DNA of 64,000 nucleotides from CAYQNU01 sp964419055 (GTDB lineage: Bacteria; Bacteroidota; Bacteroidia; Flavobacteriales_D; Parvicellaceae), in the NCBI GenBank assembly GCA_964419055.1, contig CAYQNU010000001.1, forward strand, positions 248,001 through 312,000, given 5' to 3'. The notes beneath the pieces are model-generated. The model was not told the DNA's origin. It saw only the letters and a list, made by a program, of their open reading frames with translations, and did not search any database. The position numbers and the translations under genes are program-made. Shown here one piece after another: positions 17,132 through 26,700 of the stretch; position 1 is the first letter of the stretch; each line of letters begins with the position of its first letter.

Positions 17132-17884
17132 TTAAACAAGGTTAATTCTTTTGTAAAGATCATCTTTATATGATCCTCCAATGGGAACTATTTTTTTGGT
17201 GTCTTCTAAAATAATATTAGGGTATTCAATTTGACTGATTTTATCTAATCTCACAATATAAGATCTATGAATACGAATGAATTGGTCGCTTGGCATTTTG
17301 TCTTCAATATCTCTCATTGTTGAATGAATAGTGTATCGAGTACTTGCGGTATTAATTACCACATAATCTTTTAATGCCTCAATATAATAAATATCGGTAT
17401 TGTTTAATTTAACCAATCTTGATTTACTTTTTACGAAAATGAAATCATTATTTTCTTTATTCTCAACAAGACTGAAAAGCATATCTCGTTCCTTCAAAAT
17501 CTCTAATTCTTTACCGTGTTTGTAAAGAGCCATTTCAATTGAAGTATGTAAATCTATTTCTTTAAATGGTTTAATTATATAGGCGTAGGGTTCTGTTACT
17601 TTAGCTTTTGACAACGTGTTTTCATCGGCATAGGCTGTTAAGAAAATAACCGGGATATTTAATTTTTCTTTGATTTGAGCTGATGCTTCAATCCCAGTTA
17701 TTTTACCCTTTAACATTATATCCATAAGAATAATGTCTGGTTTTAGCTCTTCTGCTAACTCCACAGCTTTTTCACCTGTAGGGGCTGCACCCACAACATT
17801 ATATCCTAATTTTTTTAAGCTGTATTGAATATCCTTAGAGACAATACTCTCATCTTCAATTACTAATACGTTTATTTTGCTCAT
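17132..17884 (-). CDS. LytTR-family response regulator
   Basis: 250 residues. A receiver domain (1-120) has acidic pocket E10/D11, phospho-acceptor Asp55 in DIILMDIML, the T/S switch in FLTAY, and Lys in IIKPF. The C-terminal LytTR DNA-binding domain (about 150-248) contains IYYIEALKDYVVI and FIRIHRSYIVRLDKI. It lies 21 bases after the kinase gene, so the two form a two-component pair. Targets are unknown. Confidence 0.92.
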   Translation of the reverse strand: MSKINVLVIEDESIVSKDIQYSLKKLGYNVVGAAPTGEKAVELAEELKPDIILMDIMLKGKITGIEASAQIKEKLNIPVIFLTAYADENTLSKAKVTEPYAYIIKPFKEIDLHTSIEMALYKHGKELEILKERDMLFSLVENKENNDFIFVKSKSRLVKLNNTDIYYIEALKDYVVINTASTRYTIHSTMRDIEDKMPSDQFIRIHRSYIVRLDKISQIEYPNIILEDTKKIVPIGGSYKDDLYKRINLV

Positions 17885-17905
17885 TATGTTATTTAGAAGT
17901 TGGGG

Positions 17906-20128
17906 TTAATTAAATGACTTTGCAAAGGTAATTAAATATTTTGTACCATTTTCAACTTTTATCGACAAACTACCATCCAATTGTTCTATTAATGTAGTAA
18001 CCAATTGTAATCCCAAAGAGTCAGACTCAGCAATGTCGAAATCTTTTGGTAACCCTACTCCATTATCTTCAATATTAATGGTGATCATCGTGTCTTTCAA
18101 TTCCAGTTTAATAAATAATTGAGGATTTTCAATATTGACATATGCATATTTCATTGCATTCGTTATCAACTCATTGACAATAAGACCGCAAGGGATAGCT
18201 TGATCTAAATTTAACTTGACATTATTTAACTCCAAACTCAATTCAACAATATTATCATTGTTATTGAATGAATGCATGATGTTTGATGTCAGATTATTGA
18301 TGTATTCTGAAAAATTAACTTCCGAAAAATCAGTTGACCGGTATAAACTTTCATGGATAAAAGACATTGATTTTACTCTGTTTTGACTTTCTCGAAGTAT
18401 ATTCAATGTGTTTTCGTCCTTTACATAAGATGACTGTAGGTTTAGAATACTGGAAATAACTTGTAAATTGTTTTTCACCCTATGATGAACCTCTTTCAAA
18501 AGAACTTCTTTTTCCTTTAACGATTTGGTCAATTGTATCTCATTGTTCTTTTTTTCTGTTACATCTAATGCAATGCAGGCCAATTCTTGCATTTTGGACT
18601 TTTTGTTTTTAATAGGACTTAAAAAGGATTCCAGCCAAACTGCCTTACCATTTTCGTAATTTTTAAGTAACCCTTCAAATTGTTGAGGAGTCCCTTTGTT
18701 AGCTCTATGAAAATGACTTTTAAGATTTTTGAAAGGTATAGGAGAAACAATTGGCCGTAAAATATCATAAATATTATCTCCGATTGCACATTCTTTGTCA
18801 AAATATAATTTTAAAAATGATTTAAATTTTGTGTTGAAAGACGATAAATTAAGGTTTTCATCAAGTGTCCAAATCAAAATATCGGATTTGTTTTCGAAAA
18901 TTGATTCCAGTTTTGAGTTTTGTTCTTGGATTAATCGTTCAATGCGTTTTTGCTCGGTAATGTCTCTTAATACATCTCGACTTCCAACATAATTTTCACC
19001 TTCGTAAATAGCTGTGCTGGAAAGATTAATATTTTTGACTTTCCCTGAAACCGTAATTACTCTAAATTCAACATTTACTATAACTCCCTTTTCTCGAAAA
19101 AGTGCACTTTGCTCCTTAACAAAATTATAATCATTGGGATGAATGAAATCATATAAATTATAGGAATCACCATTTTCAATTTCAAATAATGTTTTTGCCG
19201 TATTGTTAAGCTCTAACATTTGATTATTTTCGTCTACAACCACGATAGCGTCACCTAGATTCATGAAAAGGTCGCGGTATCGCTTTTCGCTCGTTATGAG
19301 TTGTTGTTCGGCCTTTTTCATATCGGTAATATCCCTTGAAATTCCCATAAAACCGATGGTCTCATTATTTTGATTTTTTATGGAAGAGCAAGAAACGAAT
19401 GACAGAAAAATAGATCCATCCTTTTTCTTATTGTGTACCTCACCGATAAAAAATCCGGCTTCGTTAAGCTGTTTTTGAGATTCATCAAATTCTTCCTGAT
19501 ATGCGAAAAGTTCTCTAAGATCTAAATCAAAAAACTCTTCTTTAGAATAACCAAATGTGTAAAAAGAGGAGGGGCTTGATTCTGTTATTTTACCATATAG
19601 GTTGGTTGAAATGATGACGTCTATTGAGCTGTTAAAAACACTTTTACTGATTTCTTGCGATCGTTTAAGTTCATTTTGTGTTTTCTTGTGTTTTTCTACT
19701 TCCTTTTCGAGCAACATGTTAGCCTCAGCAGCAATTCGAGCTTTTATGGTCTCTTTTGCCAAATCTTCCTGTAATTTGTAATCTCCAAAAATGGTTACAA
19801 TGACCTCTTCGCCATTAAATGATTCCTTAAACGATTCTAATGTATGTTTAGTTCTAACACCGGTTTTGCTTTCTTTGGTGGCTATAATAATATTTCCTCT
19901 AGCAGGATTTTCAAATTGATGCTTAATTTTTTCGTTATCACTTTCAATGAAAATGCCAAAAACATCTGAAACACCACCACACTTGAGCTGAAAAGCCTCA
20001 TTAAATTCAATGATTTCACCCTTTTTATGTATGATGACAGGGTAGGGTAATTTATTAAAAATGGAAAAATAATTTCCTTTGTTTGAGAAATTATTTGAGT
20101 TACCATTATGTGTTATTTTAGAATTCAA
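17906..20128 (-). CDS. Multi-PAS sensor histidine kinase (HisKA_2/HWE-like type)
   Basis: 740 residues, no clear TM helix, so a cytoplasmic sensor. About four PAS/PAC units can be followed (roughly 20-90, 160-265, 280-390, 410-525), two with GFMGISRDIT and GSRDVLRDIT PAC ends. A HisKA_2 dimerisation domain starts at EVHHRVKNNLQVISSILNL (His548 or His549), followed by an HATPase_c domain with NELITNAMKYAY (N box) and DNGVGLP (G box). This type commonly pairs with LytTR or REC-only partners, matching its downstream neighbour. Confidence 0.9.
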   Translation of the reverse strand: MNSKITHNGNSNNFSNKGNYFSIFNKLPYPVIIHKKGEIIEFNEAFQLKCGGVSDVFGIFIESDNEKIKHQFENPARGNIIIATKESKTGVRTKHTLESFKESFNGEEVIVTIFGDYKLQEDLAKETIKARIAAEANMLLEKEVEKHKKTQNELKRSQEISKSVFNSSIDVIISTNLYGKITESSPSSFYTFGYSKEEFFDLDLRELFAYQEEFDESQKQLNEAGFFIGEVHNKKKDGSIFLSFVSCSSIKNQNNETIGFMGISRDITDMKKAEQQLITSEKRYRDLFMNLGDAIVVVDENNQMLELNNTAKTLFEIENGDSYNLYDFIHPNDYNFVKEQSALFREKGVIVNVEFRVITVSGKVKNINLSSTAIYEGENYVGSRDVLRDITEQKRIERLIQEQNSKLESIFENKSDILIWTLDENLNLSSFNTKFKSFLKLYFDKECAIGDNIYDILRPIVSPIPFKNLKSHFHRANKGTPQQFEGLLKNYENGKAVWLESFLSPIKNKKSKMQELACIALDVTEKKNNEIQLTKSLKEKEVLLKEVHHRVKNNLQVISSILNLQSSYVKDENTLNILRESQNRVKSMSFIHESLYRSTDFSEVNFSEYINNLTSNIMHSFNNNDNIVELSLELNNVKLNLDQAIPCGLIVNELITNAMKYAYVNIENPQLFIKLELKDTMITINIEDNGVGLPKDFDIAESDSLGLQLVTTLIEQLDGSLSIKVENGTKYLITFAKSFN

Positions 20129-20158
20129 TTATTAAATATAATATAATCGTGTGATTCA

Positions 20159-20166
20159 CAAAATTA
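20159..20166 (-). promoter_or_regulatory. Candidate -7 element of the two-component operon
   Basis: The minus strand reads TAATTTTG, a TAnnTTTG match, 30 bases upstream of the kinase ATG. No good -33 is seen. Confidence 0.35.
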
Positions 20167-20252
20167 TATCATTATTGGAAATAATAGAACTAATATGCAT
20201 TTTATTTTAGGACGACCCCATCAATGGTCTTTAGTTTTTTTAATATTGAAAT

Positions 20253-22781
20253 TTATAAAACTTTTATTTCAACACGTCTATTTACTTGATTTTGCTCTTC
20301 GGTACATTGATCCCATTTTACACAACCATTAAGAATTTTAGTTTCACCATATCCTTTGGCTTTAATTCTGGAGCTTGAAATCCCTTTTTTGATTAAATAA
20401 TCTTTACATCTTTCGGCTCTGCGTTGTGAAAGATCCATATTAAAATCATCTTTACCCACACAATCTGTATGTGCGCTCAATTCAATTGAAATGGTTGGGT
20501 TTTCATTTAAAAAGGCTACAATTTTGTCCAAAATAGCATACGACTCCTCTTTTGGAGTGGATTTAGCAAAATCAAAATAAATATTGTTTATGGTAAATGT
20601 ATTGTCTTTTTTACCTTCTGGTTTCATTTCAAAAGGATTCATGGATGCAATAATCTCTTTACGTTTTTGACCATCACTCAAAGTAGGTATTTCAAATTCC
20701 TTAGATTCGTATTGATTTTTATCAAACGTAACTTTATACTCCTTTTTTGGGTCTATTTGAAAACTCCATTTCCCATCAGTTTTGGTGGTCATATTATTAA
20801 CTTCCACCCATTTCCCTTTAGATTTTTCAAAAAGTGTTACTTTCACTCCTTCAATAGGTGTGCTTGATAATTTATCCATCACAACCCCAGCCAGAATATT
20901 ATCAGAATTAGTATCGTTGAGCGTAACGTTTTTCAGGTCTTGAACTTGATTGTTACGAATATCATTATTAGACCCATTGTAGGCAACTAAAGGAAGTGTT
21001 TTTTCTCCCAAAGTTGGATGTTTGAATGTTACTTCATACTTTTTAGCTGGGTCTACATCAAAACTCCATTTCCCATCTTCTTGAGTGATTTTTTTATTCA
21101 CTTCAACTCTATTCCCATTGTTATCTATTTCAAATAAGGTAACAACAACATCTTTTATTGGCTGGCCCGTTTGAGCATCTGTAACGATACCAGAAATAGT
21201 TTTAGCAACAGGGTCAAGGTTTGTTTCTTTTAGTTCGTTAATCACATTATCTCTATACCCTGCATCATCGTCATTAACGGATGGAATAATTTTGTCGTTA
21301 GAAGCAAAATCTGGGTGAATGAATTTTACTTGATAGGTTTCGTTGGGATCTATTTCAAATTTCCATTTACCATCTTCTACGGTTATTTGTTTATTTTCAA
21401 GTACCCATTCTTCATCCGATACTTTTCTTAGTAATTGAACGTCAACACCCGCTACTGGACTTCCATTTTCACCATTCTTAACCACACCCTCAATCCATTG
21501 GCGTGTGTTTTTCATTTCAAAATGATATATTTTATCATACCCATGGGTTCCTTCCCTATTGCTGGAAAAATAACCGGTTTTACCATCATCTGACAATACA
21601 TATGAAAAATCATCTTTACTCGAGTTTATCGGAGCACCAATATTATTACAATTAGTAATCTTTTTATCATTTATAGAACCGCTATAGATATCAAAACCGC
21701 CATAGCCTTCTCTACCTTTTGAAGAAAAGAAGAATTTATTATCCATTACAAAAGGATAGGTTTCATCTTCATACGTATTTACTTCTGATCCTAAATTGAT
21801 GGGGGTTGACCATTGGTTATTTCCCAATTTTTCGGCATAATAAATATCTAATCCTCCCAAACCTCCTGGCATATCAGAGCAAAAATAAAGTGTTTTGCCG
21901 TCTGCTGAAATATGAGGAAAGGTTACATTGTAATTGTTGCTATTGATGCTCAATTCAACCACACTATCCCAAACACCATTAATTTTTTTAGCGCTGTACA
22001 CTTTAAGAATATTCACACCTTCAGAAGAAATGGGTAATTCATCTTTCTTTTTTTCTTTGTATTTTTTAATGGAAGAACCATTGGCCGTAAAATACATAAC
22101 ATCACCAGTTGAAATAATGGAAGGTGCCCCTTCATAATAAATATTATTTATTTTTTCACCTAAATTTACAGGAGTATTGAACGTTGTTACGTTCGTTTTT
22201 TCGGCAAATCCTAAATCATAATAGGTAGTTTGTTCATTAAATTTGTCAGTTTGTGGAATGGAAAAAATAGCACCATTGCTGTGAAGCGCTATTCCAAAAC
22301 TCCTTGAACCCGTTTCTATATTTGTAAGTGCAATTTCAGCTGAAGGCTTTTGACTTTTATTTTGAAGGGCCCAATTACATTTTTCTTCAAAATGTTGTAA
22401 GGTGGCTTTTGGGTTTTCTCGTTGGGTATACATCCCAAAAACTTCCCTCGCCTTTTCGTATTTCTCTTCGTTCATCAAAACTTGTCCATATTCATACAAA
22501 TTTTGAGATTCATTCTCCTCTTTATAAGCCAACAATTGTTCGTAATATTTAGAAGCATTTTCATAATCAAACAAACGAGAATACGTTCTAGCTATTTGGC
22601 TCAACATATAGTATTTGTTTACTATTACTTTTTCATTTAATGCCAATTGATAATACTCAATAGCTTCGATGAATTTCCTTTGTTGATAGTACTCATCGGC
22701 AATATCCAAATTCTTTCTTTGAGCAAAAATTCCCCCGCAACTTAACAGCAATACCGCTGCTATCAAAATAAAATTCTTCAT
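20253..22781 (-). CDS. PorE-like OmpA family protein (TPR + PD40 + 3 CRD + OmpA)
   Basis: 842 residues, with signal peptide to GIFAQ. TPR-like helices run about 25-140. A PD40/WD40-like propeller (about 160-430) has repeats such as YFCSDMPGGLGGLDIYYAE and FFSSKGREGYGGFDIYSG. Three carboxypeptidase-regulatory-like domains (about 430-710) each contain a variant of EDGKWSFDVDPAKKYEVTFKHP. A C-terminal OmpA peptidoglycan-binding domain has DLSQRRAERCKDYLIKKGI. The order TPR-propeller-CRD-OmpA is that of T9SS PorE, though PorE as I know it has one CRD. It is third in the adhesin-PorP-OmpA operon, where it probably anchors the surface complex to peptidoglycan. Confidence 0.88.
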   Translation of the reverse strand: MKNFILIAAVLLLSCGGIFAQRKNLDIADEYYQQRKFIEAIEYYQLALNEKVIVNKYYMLSQIARTYSRLFDYENASKYYEQLLAYKEENESQNLYEYGQVLMNEEKYEKAREVFGMYTQRENPKATLQHFEEKCNWALQNKSQKPSAEIALTNIETGSRSFGIALHSNGAIFSIPQTDKFNEQTTYYDLGFAEKTNVTTFNTPVNLGEKINNIYYEGAPSIISTGDVMYFTANGSSIKKYKEKKKDELPISSEGVNILKVYSAKKINGVWDSVVELSINSNNYNVTFPHISADGKTLYFCSDMPGGLGGLDIYYAEKLGNNQWSTPINLGSEVNTYEDETYPFVMDNKFFFSSKGREGYGGFDIYSGSINDKKITNCNNIGAPINSSKDDFSYVLSDDGKTGYFSSNREGTHGYDKIYHFEMKNTRQWIEGVVKNGENGSPVAGVDVQLLRKVSDEEWVLENKQITVEDGKWKFEIDPNETYQVKFIHPDFASNDKIIPSVNDDDAGYRDNVINELKETNLDPVAKTISGIVTDAQTGQPIKDVVVTLFEIDNNGNRVEVNKKITQEDGKWSFDVDPAKKYEVTFKHPTLGEKTLPLVAYNGSNNDIRNNQVQDLKNVTLNDTNSDNILAGVVMDKLSSTPIEGVKVTLFEKSKGKWVEVNNMTTKTDGKWSFQIDPKKEYKVTFDKNQYESKEFEIPTLSDGQKRKEIIASMNPFEMKPEGKKDNTFTINNIYFDFAKSTPKEESYAILDKIVAFLNENPTISIELSAHTDCVGKDDFNMDLSQRRAERCKDYLIKKGISSSRIKAKGYGETKILNGCVKWDQCTEEQNQVNRRVEIKVL

Positions 22782-22799
22782 AAAATATTCTTACAGTAA

Positions 22800-23738
22800 T
22801 TAAAATCTAGGTGCTTCGATAATTGGTTTTTTAGCTGAACTTTTTAAATCTACTAACAACATTATTTCGTGACTTCCAGAGGAGTAGTTGTTCAATTCTC
22901 CTAGGTTAAAGTCATATGCATAGGCCAACTTAAACATGTTATTGATTCTAAATTGTGCTAAAGCAATAACTTCTTTGCTGGTTCTATAACTTACTCCAAT
23001 ACCAAATTTACGATTGTATTCATACAACACATTAATATCTGTTTGGAAAGGAGCTCCTGCGACTTGTTTAAACAAGACAGAAGAATTCAAATCATTTTTC
23101 TCGTTTAAAACAAATTTGTAACCACTGTGTAAGTAAAAATGCGTTTGTTCAATGTCAAAAGAGGTATTACCCACAAACTCTCCTCCTACATATTGAACAT
23201 CATTGTGCAACAAATTGGGCATGGCAAAACCAACATAGAATTTTGCTGTATTGAAGTAGGTGCCAAATTTGAAATTAGGCATAATCAACATAGGAGAATT
23301 AGCTTGAAACAACGGGTCAGTTATCGGTGTTTCTACATTGGCATAATCACTTTGAATTAATTTCATAGTTGCTGATAGTCCAAATGTTAAATTGGATTTA
23401 GCTGAAGTTTTGATTTTGTAAGCATAACTCCCCGAAATATCCATATTGGTATTCACTCCAATTTGGTCATTAACAAAAGTAAAACCTACTAAATTATTAC
23501 CTTTTCCAAGAGGTGTATTGATATTGATTCCTTGCAGTTTAGGAGCTCCTTCAAATCCAACCCACTGATTTTTGTAGAACAAAGCACCATTTAAGTTTTC
23601 AAAGGCTCCCATAGCCGCAGGATTAATAAACGGTTGGTGAACCATATATTGCGAAAGGTGAAATTGATTTTGCGACCAAGTCAAACTTACTGATGCAAAA
23701 GATATGATTAAAACAAGTAATTTTTTCATTTTATTCAA
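22800..23738 (-). CDS. PorP/SprF family T9SS outer-membrane protein
   Basis: 312 residues with a signal peptide ending LTWSQ, then NQFHLSQYMVHQPFINPAAMGAFENLNGALFYKNQWVGFEGAP, the typical PorP/SprF start (Q-Y-x-x-x-x-x-x-N-P-A). The barrel ends in LAYAYDFNLGELNNYSSGSHEIMLLVD. These proteins localise or attach the partner adhesin carrying a type-B C-terminal domain, and the partner here lies 14 bases upstream. The OmpA gene starts 18 bases downstream. Confidence 0.95.
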   Translation of the reverse strand: MNKMKKLLVLIISFASVSLTWSQNQFHLSQYMVHQPFINPAAMGAFENLNGALFYKNQWVGFEGAPKLQGININTPLGKGNNLVGFTFVNDQIGVNTNMDISGSYAYKIKTSAKSNLTFGLSATMKLIQSDYANVETPITDPLFQANSPMLIMPNFKFGTYFNTAKFYVGFAMPNLLHNDVQYVGGEFVGNTSFDIEQTHFYLHSGYKFVLNEKNDLNSSVLFKQVAGAPFQTDINVLYEYNRKFGIGVSYRTSKEVIALAQFRINNMFKLAYAYDFNLGELNNYSSGSHEIMLLVDLKSSAKKPIIEAPRF

Positions 23739-23752
23739 TTTGTTTGATGGGT

Positions 23753-26700
23753 TTAATTAAATTTAATCTCAAGCGAACCTTTCAACGGCTCTTGGTCTTC
23801 ACTCAATTTTAGGACATAAAAATAGGTTCCTGTGGTAACATAATCACCCATAATTACCCCACTACCTGTCGATTTTCCATCCCAATCATTGTTATAAGGT
23901 TTTGCTGAATATACAATGCTTCCCCATCGGTTGTAGATGGTTAATTCATTGTTTGGATATTGGTCTAAACCTTGTATTACGAAGATGTCATTAATGTTAT
24001 CTCCGTTGGGCGTATATCCTCCTGGCACTTCGATTACAACTTCTCTTGAAACAGTAATCGTAACTATTGCCGTGTCGCAAATATTTGCACAAAAGGCATC
24101 ACAAATTGTATAAGTGATTACTTCCGTTCCAACATAATTAGGATTTGAGGTATAAACTAAATTATTTGATGCGTTAATCGTTGCCGTACCATTTAAAGGA
24201 CCTGAAATAATTGATGGTGAAGTGGCATTCAAATCATTACTTGTGATATCAAAAATATATACGATTCCTGAAAAACCATTAAAGGCATCATCGTTAGCTG
24301 TGAGTGAACCACCAATAGATTGAACCGTAACAACCACATTTGCTGAATTAGAACAACTATTTCCATCCGTTAGGGTAACGGTATAAGTAGTTGTAATGGC
24401 TGGTGTAACAGTTATTGAAGCGCTAGTTTCAGTAGTTGACCAAACAAAAGAACCTGTTCCTGTAGCTGTTAATGTAGCCGACTCAGAAGGGCAAATCGTT
24501 TGATCAGCTCCAGCACTCACTGTTGGTAATGGATTTACAGTAACGGTCACCAATTGACGTCCTCCAATATTTCCACATCCATTAGTGCCGAATGCTTCCA
24601 CATAATAGTTTGTTGGGGTTGTTGGATTAACGGTTAATGGTGTTGTTCCCAAAGTTGTTCCTCCTGTTAATGATGAGAATACGCTATAAGAAACTCCACC
24701 TCCAGAACCCGTTGCAGAAATGATTACTGGATCTCCTGCACAAACCACACTGTTATCAACCGAAACAGTTGGAGCGATTGGAGATGAAAGTACTTCTAAT
24801 GACACATTTTCAGTATCAGGGCAAGTTCCTCCGGTAGTATAGGTTATTGTGTAATTTCCAATTGTTGAGTTTTCAAGGTCAATTACGCCCGTAGTTGCAT
24901 TTATTAATAGACCTGCGGGACTAGAAGTGAATGAACCACCAGAAGTACCTGAAATTGTAGGCGTATAAGTAGCTAAACTCTGACAAGCTGAAACAGCCGG
25001 AAAAGTAAACGAAGCATCATCGGCAGGTAATATGGTTACAACAAAATTATCTGTGGCTGTAGCACATCCACCAGATGCAGCTATAAAATTAGTAACCGTA
25101 TAGGTGTTTGGAGAACTGGCAGATAAATCAATTTCACCAGTAGAAGCGTTAATTGATAACCCTGCTGGAGTAGCAGAAAACACACCTCCACTAGCACCCA
25201 TTGGGAAGCTTACTGCTGCCGTTCCCGAACCACCGCAAATAGAAGCGGAAGAATAGGTAAATGCAGCACTCGGTGAGTTCGTTATATTTATAGTTGCAGT
25301 TGAAGTGGTTGGACAGCTTCCATTGGTTGTGTATGTTACAACATAATTATTGATAGTTGAAGTGGCTAAGGTGATTTCACCTGTTGAAGCATTAAGCGAC
25401 AATCCAGCAGGTGTAGCTGTGAATGTTCCTCCTGTCAAACCTGTAATGGTGGGAGTTGGATTCGTTCCACTTGAACAAAAAGTTGTACCTGTATAGGCAA
25501 ACGATGCATTATCCGTAGCAGAAATGGTAATCACCACTGTCGAAGCAGAGAGACATGTCCCGGCAGTTGTATAGGTTACATCATATGTTCCTGGAGTTGA
25601 TGCTGAAACATCAATAGCACCGTTGGCTGTATTCAAACTTAATCCTGCAGGAGTTGAGCTAAATGTCCCTCCTACTGTACCTGAAATACTAGCTGTAACA
25701 TCTGTTCCATTCTGACAAACCGAAGCACTGCTTAATGTGAAAGAAGCATTATCAGCAGTGGTAATGGTTACGGTTGTATTTTGCGCATCTGAACACGTTC
25801 CTGGTGTTGTATAGGTCACAGTATAGGTTCCTCCTGTAGAGGCAGAAACATCAATAGCTCCAGTAGAAGCATTAATGCTTAAACCTGCTGGAGTAGCTGT
25901 GAAAGTTCCTCCTGTTGTTCCAGTAATTGTGGCTGATATGTCCGTTCCATTTTGACATTGAGCAGCTGAACTCATCGTGAAGTTAGCACTTTCAGCAGCA
26001 TTGATGGTAATTGTGGTTGTTTCAGTTGCGGCAGCACATCCGCTAGCAGCAGCAATAAAATTAGTTACTGTATACGTATTGGGCGTACTCGCGGCAAGAT
26101 TTATAGCTCCCGTTGAAGTGTTTAATGATAATCCTGCAGGAGTTGCAGAAAAAACACCCCCACCTGCTCCTGAGCCAAAGGTTACATTTGCTGTACCAGA
26201 ATTAGAGCAATAGGGCGTTCCAGAATAACTAAAAACGGCACTTGGTGCATTTGTAATATTGATATTTGCTGTAGCTGTATTAGGACAAGTTCCATTGGTA
26301 GTATATGTTACAACATAAGAATTTACAGTAGAAGCGGCCAAGTTTATAGCTCCTGTAGAAGCATTAATACTTAAGCCTGCTGGGGTAGCTGTGAATGTTC
26401 CTCCTGCAAGCCCTGTAATGGTTGGAGTTGGGTTGGTTCCTGTGGTACAAAAAGTTCCACCAGAATAACTAAAGGTAGCATTATCAGGTGCATTAATAGT
26501 TATTGATTGAACCGTTGATGAAGCACATGGGCCTGGAGAAGTATACGTAACGTTGTAAGTGTTAGGAGTAGAAGTTAACACGTTTATGGCTCCAGTTGTA
26601 GTATTCAAACTTAAACCAGCAGTAGATGAAAAAGACCCACCGGCAACACCCGTAATGGTAGCCGTTACATTAGCTCCATTTTGACAAACCGTTCCTGAAC

